Shown here: piece by piece, positions 1-5,861 of the stretch
How positions within the stretch are numbered: the stretch's first letter is position 1
Layout of the letters: each line of letters starts with the position of its first letter
The notes under the pieces: generated by a model
The model's input: the letters and a program-made list of their open reading frames with translations, nothing else
What the model was told of the DNA's origin: nothing
The model's database searches: none
Translations under genes and position numbers: made by a program
Assembly: GCA_947166165.1 (NCBI GenBank)
Contig: CAMVDK010000167.1
Span: 1 to 6,978 of the forward strand
DNA length: 6,978 nt
Source: an uncultured Porphyromonadaceae bacterium
GTDB taxonomy: Bacteria > Bacteroidota > Bacteroidia > Bacteroidales > Muribaculaceae
Direction of reading: 5' to 3'

Positions 1-1919
1 GCCGCCCGTCGGCCGCCGAAAAGGCCGCCCGCCAGCAGGCCAAGCAGGCCTCGCTCCCCTTCGAGCAGCCAGATGCCGAGCAGCCGGCCGACGACAAGGG
101 TGCTGCCAAGCAAGACACCAAACCGGTCAAAAAATCGGCGAAGGCTGCAAAAAATGCCCCCGCCGTGAGCGACGACGCTGCTCCTAAGCCCGCCGAGGCA
201 CTGCAGCCTGCCGCCGAAACCCCGGCCGAGGGCACAACCGGCAAGAAGCGCCGCCGTGGTCGCCCCAGCAAGGCCGAGCTTGAGGCGAAAAAGGCCGAAT
301 CGGTTGAAGACGGCTCCGAAACTCAGCCCGAGGCCGCTCCCGCCGCTGCGGCTCCCACCGTCGAAGCCGCGGCTCCCGCCGAGGTCGACACCGCCCCCGT
401 GCAGCCGGCCGCCGAACCCGCCCGGCTGCTGGCCCCCCCGGCCCAGCCGCCGCTGTTGCCCCCTTCTACAGCCAAAACCGAAAGCGCCGAGGCGCAGCAG
501 CCGACCCAGAAGCAGGAGGTGTCGCTGGGCTCGTTTTTCAAGACCGGCGGCACGCAGACGTTCAAGCCCCGCACACAGCAGGAGCGCGAGCAGGATGCCC
601 GCCGCCGCGAGGAGGAACGCCGCCGCCGCGAGGAGGAAGCCGCCAAGGCTCCCATCGTGCTCATGGAGCCGCAGGGCGAACGACAGGCCCAGCAGCAGCA
701 AGGCGGTGGCAAGAAGGGCAAGAAAGGCAAGAAGGGCAACCAGCAGCAACAGCCCCAGCAGCGCACCGACAATCCCTATGCCAATTCGCCCTACAACTTC
801 GAGGGTATACTCGACGCCTCGGGACTGCTCGAAATCATGCCCGAAGGCTACGGCTTCCTGCGCTCGAGCGACTATAACTACCTGAGCTCGCCCGACGACA
901 TCTATGTCACCCAGCAGCAAATCAAGAACTTCGGCCTCAAGAGCGGCGATGTGGTGGAAGGCTCCATCCGTCCGCCGCGCGAGGGCGAGAAATACTTCCC
1001 GCTGTGCGACATCCATCTCATCAACGGCCGCCGGCCGGAGTTCATCCGCGACCGTGTGCCCTTCGAGCACCTGGTGCCGCTCTTCCCCGACGAGAAGTTC
1101 GACCTCGTGAGCAAGACCCGCCCCACCATCTCGCAGCGCGTGGTGGACATGTTCGCCCCCATCGGCAAGGGTCAGCGCGGACTCATCGTGGCCCAGCCCA
1201 AGACCGGCAAGACCATCTTGCTCAAGGACATCGCCAACGCCATCAGCGAGAACCACCCCGAAACCTACATGATCATCCTGCTCATCGATGAGCGCCCCGA
1301 AGAGGTGACCGACATGGCTCGCAGTGTGAAGGCCGAGGTGATTGCCTCCACCTTCGACGAGCCGGCCGACCGCCATGTGCGCATCGCCGACCTGGTGCTG
1401 GCCAAGGCCAAGCGCATGGTGGAGTGCGGCCACGATGTGGTGATTCTGCTCGACTCCATCACCCGTCTGGCCCGGGCCTACAACACCATCGCGCCGGCAT
1501 CGGGCAAAATCCTCACCGGCGGTGTCGACGCCAATGCCCTGCAGCGGCCCAAGCGCTTCTTCGGCGCCGCGCGCAACATTGAGGACGGAGGCAGCCTCAC
1601 CATCATCGCCACGGCCCTCATCGACACCGGTTCGAAGATGGACGAGGTGATTTTCGAGGAATTCAAGGGCACGGGCAACATGGAGCTGCAACTCGACCGC
1701 AAGCTGAGCAACAAGCGCATCTTCCCGGCCGTCGACGTGATGGCCTCGAGCACGCGACGCGACGACCTGCTGCTCGGCCGCGACGTGCTCAACAAGATGT
1801 GGATCATTCGCCGCTTCCTGAGCGACCGCACCTCGGTCGAGGCCATGGAATTTGTCAAAGAACGCATGGAGCGCTCGCGCAACAACGAGGAATTCCTGCT
1901 CAACATGCAGAACAGCTGA
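1..1919 (+). CDS. rho: Transcription termination factor Rho, 5' end outside window
   Basis: Rho is a hexameric RNA-dependent ATPase/helicase that ends transcription in the cytoplasm. The reading frame is open from base 3 with no stop, so the gene starts upstream; a GTG at 165 is in frame but is probably not the true start. 638 residues are visible. Numbering from that GTG: about 1-205 is low-complexity (Ala/Pro/Glu, Arg/Glu, Gln and Gly-Lys-Lys runs) with an AT-hook-like RRRGRPSK near 29-36. About 213-290 is the cold-shock-type RNA-binding domain (EGYGFLRS). Walker A is AQPKTGKT (343-350), Walker B VVILLDS (425-431), followed by the RRPKRFFGAAR-type region and Q/R-loop segments. The core matches ordinary Rho; the N-terminal extension explains the size, E. 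coli Rho being about 419 residues. Long N-terminal extensions are typical of Bacteroidetes Rho. TGA at 1917-1919 overlaps the ruvX start. The identity is certain; the N-terminus is missing. Confidence 0.97.
   Translation, partial: RPSAAEKAARQQAKQASLPFEQPDAEQPADDKGAAKQDTKPVKKSAKAAKNAPAVSDDAAPKPAEALQPAAETPAEGTTGKKRRRGRPSKAELEAKKAESVEDGSETQPEAAPAAAAPTVEAAAPAEVDTAPVQPAAEPARLLAPPAQPPLLPPSTAKTESAEAQQPTQKQEVSLGSFFKTGGTQTFKPRTQQEREQDARRREEERRRREEEAAKAPIVLMEPQGERQAQQQQGGGKKGKKGKKGNQQQQPQQRTDNPYANSPYNFEGILDASGLLEIMPEGYGFLRSSDYNYLSSPDDIYVTQQQIKNFGLKSGDVVEGSIRPPREGEKYFPLCDIHLINGRRPEFIRDRVPFEHLVPLFPDEKFDLVSKTRPTISQRVVDMFAPIGKGQRGLIVAQPKTGKTILLKDIANAISENHPETYMIILLIDERPEEVTDMARSVKAEVIASTFDEPADRHVRIADLVLAKAKRMVECGHDVVILLDSITRLARAYNTIAPASGKILTGGVDANALQRPKRFFGAARNIEDGGSLTIIATALIDTGSKMDEVIFEEFKGTGNMELQLDRKLSNKRIFPAVDVMASSTRRDDLLLGRDVLNKMWIIRRFLSDRTSVEAMEFVKERMERSRNNEEFLLNMQNS
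600..638 (+). repeat. 18-bp direct repeat in rho encoding Arg3-Glu3
   Basis: The unit CGCCGCCGCGAGGAGGAA occurs at 600-617 and again at 621-638, separated by one CGC codon. It encodes alternating Arg and Glu blocks, a charged segment that could be helical, inside the low-complexity N-terminal region of Rho. It probably arose by local duplication. Confidence 0.85.
708..734 (+). repeat. Three tandem 9-bp repeats in rho (Gly-Lys-Lys)3
   Basis: GGCAAGAAR is repeated three times without gaps (708-716, 717-725, 726-734). It encodes a strongly basic Gly-Lys-Lys run followed by a Gln-rich stretch, just before the RNA-binding domain. A basic tract here could add non-specific nucleic-acid affinity (inference). 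Copy number may vary between strains. Confidence 0.85.
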
Positions 1920-2356
1920 TGGCGCGCATACTGGGCATCGACTATGGGCGCAAGCGCTGCGGCGTGGCTGTCACCGACCCGCTGCAGCTCGTGGCCACCG
2001 CGCTGGCCACCGTGCCGGCCCACGAGCTGCTGCGCTTTGTGGCCGACTATGTGCGGCGCGAGCCGGTGGAGCGAATCATCGTGGGCCAGCCCTTGCAGCT
2101 CGACGGCTCTCCCAGCGAGAGCATGCGCTACATCGCCCCCTTTGTGGCCAGCCTGCGCAAGGCTTTGCCCGATGTGCCCATCGCTCTCTACGACGAACGC
2201 TTCACCTCTTCCATCGCCCACCAAGCCATGATCGACGGCGGGCTCAAAAAGAGCCAGCGACGCGACAAAGCCCGAGTCGACAGCATGGCCGCCACCATCA
2301 TCCTCAACGACTACCTTTCGTCGAAAGCTCGCCAAGACGAGGCTTCCATGCCTTGA
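1919..2356 (+). CDS. ruvX: RuvX/YqgF-family Holliday junction resolvase-like nuclease
   Basis: 145-residue RNase H-fold protein of the YqgF/RuvX family, a cytoplasmic putative Holliday-junction resolvase; family members are also implicated in pre-16S rRNA processing. The start is the ATG at 1919-1921, which overlaps the rho stop TGA by one base; longer in-frame starts further upstream would lie inside rho and add no family sequence. Family motifs in order: ILGIDYGRKRCGVAV with acidic D8; IIVGQPLQLDGS (53-64); YDERFTS with E93; and RVDSMAATIILNDYL with D121. All three expected acidic active-site residues are present and the length is normal. The one-base overlap suggests translational coupling with rho. 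The last residues (from about 135) are polar and look non-conserved. Confidence 0.94.
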   Translation: MARILGIDYGRKRCGVAVTDPLQLVATALATVPAHELLRFVADYVRREPVERIIVGQPLQLDGSPSESMRYIAPFVASLRKALPDVPIALYDERFTSSIAHQAMIDGGLKKSQRRDKARVDSMAATIILNDYLSSKARQDEASMP

Positions 2357-2410
2357 AGAGCGACAAGATGCATTCAAGCGGAATTACTTTATGTTTTACC
2401 AGATTAAATC

Positions 2411-2974
2411 ATGAAACTACCTATTTATATATACGGTCATCCCGTGCTCCGCACTCCCACCGAATTGGTCACGCCCGACACCCCCGGACTGGCCGAACTC
2501 ATCGAGAACATGAAAGAGACCATGTATGCCAGCGACGGCATCGGCATCGCCGCCCCACAGGTGGGCAAGAGCCTGAGGCTCGTCTATATCGATGTCGATG
2601 TCCTGGGCGACGACATGCCCGAACTGCGTGGCAGGCGCATGGTGCTCATCAATCCCGAAATCACCGTCGACGAGTCGGCTCCCACGGTGAGCCGTGAGGA
2701 GGGCTGCCTGAGCGTGCCCGGCATCCACGAACCCGTGAGCCGGCACGAGAAGATTCATCTGCACTGGACCGACGAGCAATGGCAGGAGCACGACGAGGAC
2801 ATCGAAGGCTATCTGGCCAGGGTCGTGCAGCATGAGTGCGACCACCTGTTCGAGACGCTGTTCATCGACCGCATCTCGCCCATACGCAAGCAGCTCATCC
2901 GCTCAAAACTCGCCGCCATGCTCAAGGGAAAAGTGAGCTGCAACTATCGAATCGTGGGCAAAAACAAGCGATGA
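2411..2974 (+). CDS. def: Peptide deformylase
   Basis: 187-residue metallo-hydrolase that removes the formyl group from the N-terminal Met of new proteins in the cytoplasm. The three family motifs are present: GIGIAAPQ (43-50), EGCLS with metal ligand C99, and QHECDHL (140-146) with ligands H141 and H145 and catalytic E142. The start ATG at 2411 gives the usual short lead into the GHPVLR segment (9-14). One oddity: the residue that is normally Gly in HExDHLxG is Glu here (E148), although the following LFIDRISPIRK is typical of Bacteroidetes enzymes. The gene lies 54 bases after ruvX with no obvious terminator between, so it is probably in the same transcript. There is no Shine-Dalgarno; the leader is A/T-rich. 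Confidence 0.96.
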   Translation: MKLPIYIYGHPVLRTPTELVTPDTPGLAELIENMKETMYASDGIGIAAPQVGKSLRLVYIDVDVLGDDMPELRGRRMVLINPEITVDESAPTVSREEGCLSVPGIHEPVSRHEKIHLHWTDEQWQEHDEDIEGYLARVVQHECDHLFETLFIDRISPIRKQLIRSKLAAMLKGKVSCNYRIVGKNKR

Positions 2975-2994
2975 AGATAGGGGATAATAAAAAA

Positions 2995-3022
2995 GTGAAG
3001 GGACTCTCACGAGGGCCTTCAC
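2995..3022. terminator. Hairpin after def, terminator-like mainly on the minus strand
   Basis: GTGAAGG (2995-3001) pairs with CCTTCAC (3016-3022). Inside this, CTC (3004-3006) pairs with GAG (3011-3013) around a TCAC loop, with a 2x2 internal loop between the stems. On the + strand it is followed by AAACC, with no T-run. On the minus strand it is followed by a run of six T, as in an intrinsic terminator. It may end def transcription imperfectly, block antisense transcription into def, or be a leader element of what follows. Confidence 0.4.
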
Positions 3023-3041
3023 AAACCTTAAATCTAATACC

Positions 3042-3143
3042 ATGAAAAACACACGTGCAAAAGTACTCACTATTTTCGGCATCGGCCAAATAAATTTGCT
3101 TAAAAATATAGAAAGCGTCGAATATTTAACAGGTCTTAACTAA
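3042..3143 (+). CDS. Possible 33-codon ORF, perhaps a gene remnant or leader peptide
   Basis: ATG at 3042 opens a 33-codon frame beginning MKNTRAKVLTIFG and ending at TAA 3141-3143, just before the deaminase start at 3159. It is preceded by an A/T-rich leader (AATCTAATACC) like those before real Bacteroidetes starts, and by the hairpin at 2995-3022. I do not recognise the peptide. A hydrophobic patch (VLTIFGIG) is too short to be a convincing signal peptide or membrane segment. It could be a leader peptide, the truncated 5' end of a lost gene, or chance. Composition is AT-richer than the neighbouring genes, which favours non-coding DNA or a remnant. Confidence 0.2.
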   Translation: MKNTRAKVLTIFGIGQINLLKNIESVEYLTGLN

Positions 3144-3158
3144 AATATACTGCTTGTT

Positions 3159-3602
3159 ATGAAATCTGATGAAACAAATCTCGTATATTTGCGTATGGCT
3201 TGTGAAATAGCGCGTGCCAATGCCGATCGGGGAGGAGGCCCATCGGGAGCCGTGATAGTGGACGGCGACGCGGTGATGGCCACCGGAGCCGACTCGGTGG
3301 CGCTCGACGGCGACCCCACGGCTCACGCCGTGGTCAACGCCATCCGCCGGGCTTGCCAGCTCAAGCGCAGCTCCAGGCTCGAGGCATGCACCGTGTACTG
3401 CAGTTGCGAGCCGTGCCCGATGTGTCTTGGCGCACTCCATTTGGCCGGTGTCGACCGCATCTGCTACGCCAATGCGCAGGCCGATTCGCTCAACCCTGCT
3501 TCTGGCGGCGGTTTCATATGCAGCGAAATCGCTCGCGACGAGCTTGAGCAGCGTCTGCGGCGCTTGAAAGGCGGTGCAAAAAACGAGGAATGCTTCAAAT
3601 AG
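3159..3602 (+). CDS. Guanine deaminase-like (CDA-fold) protein, catalytic Glu replaced
   Basis: 147-residue cytidine-deaminase-fold protein, closest in motif pattern to small guanine deaminases: GGGPSGAVI (25-33), DPTAH (52-56), AIRRAC (61-66), SCEPCPMCLGAL (82-92). Guanine deaminase converts guanine to xanthine in purine salvage. Zinc ligands H56, C86 and C89 are kept, but the proton-shuttling Glu of HAE is Val58 (codon GTG 3330-3332; one base from GAG). The usual Phe of GGPFG is Ser28, and the substrate-contacting Asn of GxNxV appears as Asp45. The FDD-type segment near the C-terminus is not recognisable. It may therefore be inactive, altered in role, or carry a sequence error. Start ATG 3159 leaves 12 residues before an alternative in-frame ATG at 3195; the first fits the usual N-terminal helix better. 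Family assignment is good; guanine as substrate is uncertain. Confidence 0.85.
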   Translation: MKSDETNLVYLRMACEIARANADRGGGPSGAVIVDGDAVMATGADSVALDGDPTAHAVVNAIRRACQLKRSSRLEACTVYCSCEPCPMCLGALHLAGVDRICYANAQADSLNPASGGGFICSEIARDELEQRLRRLKGGAKNEECFK

Positions 3603-3605
3603 TGG

Positions 3606-3613
3606 TACATTTG
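3606..3613 (+). promoter_or_regulatory. Possible -7 box (TACATTTG) for the barrel gene
   Basis: TACATTTG fits the Bacteroidetes -7 consensus TAnnTTTG and lies just after the deaminase stop (3600-3602), giving a leader of about 95 bases before the ATG at 3717. No TTG-type -33 element is visible 19-21 bases upstream, so support is partial. Confidence 0.35.
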
Positions 3614-3618
3614 TAGGA

Positions 3619-3664
3619 AGAACTGTTCTGTTTCGGCACAGTTTTAAACCATGCAAACAGTTCT
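3619..3664 (+). promoter_or_regulatory. Overlapping inverted repeats in the barrel-gene leader
   Basis: AGAACTGTT (3619-3627) is a perfect inverted repeat of AACAGTTCT (3656-3664). The core of its left arm, AACTGT (3621-3626), can instead pair with ACAGTT (3638-3643), which is followed by a short T-run (3642-3645). The two pairings exclude each other. Either form could be a weak terminator for the deaminase gene or a leader switch or mRNA-stability element for the gene at 3717. Confidence 0.4.
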
Positions 3665-3716
3665 ACGTCTAAAACCACGTAAGAAATTAATAGTGTTTAA
3701 CTAAAATTTAATTACA

Positions 3717-4274
3717 ATGAAGAAAGTGATTTTGGTGCTCGCAGCAGTGCTGATGAGCATGAGTGCGATGGCACAGTTTCAATTCGGTGTCAAAGCCGGT
3801 TTCGACATGACCAACTTCTGGGGTAGCGATACTAAGCATGGCATGCAGCCCAACTACCAGATTGGTGGTTTGATGGAGTACAAGTTCAACGACAAGTTCG
3901 GCATCTCGCCTGAGGTCGTCTTCGCTGCTCAGGGTGGCAAGTTCAACCATCAAACATTCAACGTGAACTACATCAACGTGCCTGTGCTGATGAAGTATTA
4001 TATCAACCCCAGCGTGGCCATCGACTTCGGTCCCCAACTGGGTATCAACGTCTACAGCAAGGTGACTGCCGACGCTGGCGGCACGAAGACGACCACCGAC
4101 TGGAAGAATGCAACCAAGGCTGTTGACTTCGGTCTGGGTCTGGGTGCTACCTACAACCTGACTGAGCATGCCTTCCTGCAGGCTCGCTACACCCTGGGTC
4201 TGACCAGCGTCTATGATGGCGGTGGCGATGTCAAGAACGGCAACATCCAGATTGCTTTCGGTTGGAAGTTCTGA
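3717..4274 (+). CDS. Outer-membrane beta-barrel protein, PorT-like family
   Basis: 185-residue exported protein. A signal peptide is clear: KK at 2-3, hydrophobic 4-17, and AMA|Q with cleavage after about A19. The mature part, about 166 residues, starts QFQFGVKAGFDMTNF and shows alternating polar/aromatic strands separated by short turns (FGISPEVVFAAQGG, YINVPVLMKYYI, VDFGLGLGATYNL, FLQARYTLGL). It ends in GWKF with a terminal Phe, the usual barrel-end signature. The pattern fits an 8-strand barrel of the Bacteroidetes OMP_b-brl_2 family, found in PorT-like proteins. The function of such small barrels is usually unknown (adhesion, envelope stability or transport accessory). It is a single-gene unit: possible -7 box at 3606, terminator at 4310. 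The start is preceded by A/T-rich DNA without a Shine-Dalgarno, as usual in this phylum. Confidence 0.88.
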   Translation: MKKVILVLAAVLMSMSAMAQFQFGVKAGFDMTNFWGSDTKHGMQPNYQIGGLMEYKFNDKFGISPEVVFAAQGGKFNHQTFNVNYINVPVLMKYYINPSVAIDFGPQLGINVYSKVTADAGGTKTTTDWKNATKAVDFGLGLGATYNLTEHAFLQARYTLGLTSVYDGGGDVKNGNIQIAFGWKF

Positions 4275-4309
4275 CCGCCTGACGGTGGTTCAACAACCAC
4301 ACATCACAC

Positions 4310-4342
4310 AAGTGGACGCCACAATCGGCGCCCACTTTTTTT
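4310..4342 (+). terminator. Rho-independent terminator of the barrel gene
   Basis: AAGTGGACGCC (4310-4320) pairs with GGCGCCCACTT (4327-4337) around the loop ACAATC, with one A/C mismatch (4316/4333 region). A run of seven T follows (4336-4342, partly overlapping the stem). It lies 36 bases after the barrel stop codon. There is no T-run on the opposite strand, so it acts on the + strand. Confidence 0.92.
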
Positions 4343-4350
4343 GCGATTTG

Positions 4351-4533
4351 TGCGCATGCCCCGCGTGGTCGGCTTGGGTTGAATCACTACAGTTGATGAA
4401 GTTTCCCGTTCCGAATCCCCACATCTGGCGATTGCACACCAGGGGTGGAGGCTGTAATTTTGCAATTCGAATCGAGTGGGGTGTTTCGTACACCCGGACT
4501 CTCTGGTAGCTGCAAGGCCTACCGATATGCGTA
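4351..4533 (+). ncRNA. Candidate structured non-coding RNA, about 183 nt
   Basis: TGCGCAT (4351-4357) pairs with ATGCGTA (4527-4533), closing the segment. Inside, GGT and GGCTT (4367-4369, 4371-4375) pair with AAGGC and ACC (4515-4519, 4521-4523) around one mismatch. Further in, CCCCAC (4417-4422) pairs with GTGGGG (4476-4481), CGAA (4412-4415) with TTCG (4485-4488), and CTGG (4425-4428) with CCAG (4439-4442). Wobbles 4352/4532 and 4374/4516 are G-U on the + strand but would be A-C on the minus strand, which favours + transcription. A competing local hairpin, GGGTGT (4479-4484) with ACACCC (4490-4495), also exists. The size and long closing helix resemble 6S-like RNAs, but I recognise no family signature, no good promoter directly upstream and no terminator directly downstream. 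Confidence 0.28.
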
Positions 4534-4599
4534 ACGGCAAAAGATTATTCAAAATCACATGCCTAATATTGCAATTTGTAATTAAAAATCATGAAACGC

Positions 4600-4630
4600 T
4601 TGTGTTTTTTTGGAAATTTTCGTAATTTTG
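4600..4630 (+). promoter_or_regulatory. Bacteroidetes-type promoter for the secreted-protein pair
   Basis: A TTG at 4600-4602 (-33 element) is followed after 20 bases by TAATTTTG at 4623-4630, a full match to the -7 consensus TAnnTTTG. Transcription would start near 4637, giving an mRNA leader of about 90 bases before the ATG at 4728. Both sequence and spacing fit the housekeeping sigma factor of this phylum. Confidence 0.75.
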
Positions 4631-4637
4631 CACTCGC

Positions 4638-4689
4638 AAACGCGCATATACGGGCGTTTCACCAGTGAATTAACGCCGCATGAAAGCGG
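4638..4689 (+). promoter_or_regulatory. Three overlapping leader hairpins before gene 4728
   Basis: AAACGC (4638-4643) pairs with GCGTTT (4654-4659). The right arm of that stem is also part of GGCGTT (4653-4658), which pairs with AACGCC (4672-4677). CCGC (4676-4679), overlapping this second stem, pairs with GCGG (4686-4689). Neighbouring stems therefore compete. The element begins at the predicted transcription start, so it would be the 5' end of the mRNA. It may protect or regulate the message; no riboswitch class is recognised. Confidence 0.4.
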
Positions 4690-4727
4690 AAAATATTGAT
4701 ATTCATACACATCTCTACAATTAACTT

Positions 4728-5825
4728 ATGAAGAATCTCTACCTCTTGTTGCTGGGTTGCGCACTGCTGAGTGCCGCGCCGGGCTTCGCGCAGAAGATGG
4801 CCCCGCGCCGCGCGAGTTTCACCCTCATGGCTCCCACGGTGGGCGAAGCCACCAACATCACTTCCAACGGCTTCACGGCCAACTGGAGCCCCGTTGAGGG
4901 TGCCGAAGGCTACTGCGTGTTTGTCTACACGAAAGACGTAGCCGACTCCGATGGCGAGTACACCATCGTTGACGAGGATTTCAACGGCATCGACTTCGGT
5001 TCGCTCATCGAGCCCGGCGGTGGCGACGAGTATGGCGTAGACCTGAGCGCCTACGGCTATGCCTCCACCTATGGCTGGGAGGCCTATGCCTTTCCCAACT
5101 TTGTGCCCAGCATGGTGGCCGGACTGCTCTATTCGCCCTATCTGTACCTGACCAACGACGAGGGCCGCTACAACATCGTGCTCACCACCTATTCCAACCA
5201 GGGCGACCAAATCCGCGTCGAGAGCCACGGCACCGGCGACAAGGTGACCGAAATCTACACCGTCGAGCTCGACAACAGCCAGGCCACGGGAATGTATACC
5301 AAGACGCTGGCCATGGACAACGGCTCGCGCGACCTCTTCTTCTCGGCCATCAACGTCACGGCCCAGGTGGGCCAGGCCGACTACATCGACCGCGTGCAGG
5401 TGACGCAGAACCTGAAGGCGGGCGACGAGGTGTATACCAACATCGCCGCCGACGAGGCCGTTGACGCCGAAGACGACTGGGGCACCCCGGTGACCTCGAA
5501 GCGCTTCACCCTGCCCGCCAGCTACCTGAACGGGCACACGGTGGTCTACTACGACGTCTATGCCGCTGCCTACGACTACGACACGCCCAACGGCAGCACG
5601 CCTTACACGCTCGTCACCTCGCCCTACAGCTTCCGCGTGATGGTGGACCTGCGCAACCGCACCAGCGAGGTGATTGAGGAAGACCCGGCCACGGCCATCG
5701 CCGACCTGCGCTCCGATGCCGCCAACGTTGCCGACGACGCGTATTACGACCTCACCGGACGGCGGGTGGCACACCCCACGGCGGGCATCTACATCCACCA
5801 CGGCAAAAAAGTGATTGTGAAATAA
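4728..5825 (+). CDS. Secreted protein with FN3-like N-terminus and C-terminal sorting-like module
   Basis: 365-residue exported protein of unknown function. Signal peptide: KN at 2-3, hydrophobic 4-17, cleavage near GFAQ (about residue 21-22). Residues 36-70 look like the start of a fibronectin type III domain (APTVGEATN, GFTANW, EGYCVFVYT). Residues about 78-235 resemble a jelly-roll/cleaved-adhesin-like carbohydrate-binding fold (DEDFNG, GWEAYAF, a strand-rich SPYLYLTNDEGRYNI region, YIDRVQVTQ), apparently inserted after the first FN3 strands. Strands at 257-308 may complete the FN3 fold. Residues 321-365 form a short C-terminal module (AIADL, YYDLTGRR, GIYIHHGKKVIVK) like those used for sorting or surface attachment in Bacteroidales. 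It is acidic and aromatic-rich, with no catalytic motif seen. It has its own promoter at 4600 and is probably cotranscribed with the gene at 5862. A role at the cell surface, for example in binding glycans, is inference. Confidence 0.85.
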   Translation: MKNLYLLLLGCALLSAAPGFAQKMAPRRASFTLMAPTVGEATNITSNGFTANWSPVEGAEGYCVFVYTKDVADSDGEYTIVDEDFNGIDFGSLIEPGGGDEYGVDLSAYGYASTYGWEAYAFPNFVPSMVAGLLYSPYLYLTNDEGRYNIVLTTYSNQGDQIRVESHGTGDKVTEIYTVELDNSQATGMYTKTLAMDNGSRDLFFSAINVTAQVGQADYIDRVQVTQNLKAGDEVYTNIAADEAVDAEDDWGTPVTSKRFTLPASYLNGHTVVYYDVYAAAYDYDTPNGSTPYTLVTSPYSFRVMVDLRNRTSEVIEEDPATAIADLRSDAANVADDAYYDLTGRRVAHPTAGIYIHHGKKVIVK

Positions 5826-5861
5826 ACTCAAATTATTAACCCTTTAAATGATTCAAGCAAC

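Larger units (their letters stand above)
4275..4727. other. 453-base intergenic region without a convincing gene
   Basis: From left to right it holds the terminator of the barrel gene (4310-4342), a segment with extensive self-pairing (4351-4533), an A/T-rich stretch (4540-4600), a Bacteroidetes-type promoter (4600-4630), and the hairpin-rich leader of the next gene. Short open frames exist on both strands but have no leader, start context or protein character that I trust. Confidence 0.7.

Noticed and set aside
165..167. GTG as the start codon of Rho
   Set aside because: The same frame stays open to the left edge with the same Ala/Lys/Glu-rich composition, so the real start lies upstream of the window.
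1799..1918. Upstream ATG extending RuvX by 40 residues
   Set aside because: The extension lies wholly inside rho in another frame and has no family similarity; the ATG at 1919 gives the normal RuvX N-terminus.
1478..2377. Long minus-strand open frame across rho and ruvX
   Set aside because: It is antisense to two certain genes; long antisense frames are common in GC-rich coding DNA.
2352..2392. Inverted repeat CTTGAA/TTCAAG and a weak TACTTTAT box between ruvX and def
   Set aside because: The stem is short and A/T-rich with a 15-base loop, and the box mismatches the consensus; neither is enough to call a terminator or promoter.
3184..3191. Perfect -7-type box TATATTTG
   Set aside because: It lies inside the deaminase coding region (Val-Tyr-Leu codons), has no TTG at the right distance, and would give a start site after both candidate start codons.
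4460..4495. TTCGAATC resembling a tRNA T-loop
   Set aside because: The flanking five bases do not form a T-stem, and no acceptor, D or anticodon arm can be placed.
4213..4558. Short open frames on both strands after the barrel gene
   Set aside because: They run through a strong terminator or the proposed RNA fold, have no leader or recognisable protein features, and overlap each other.
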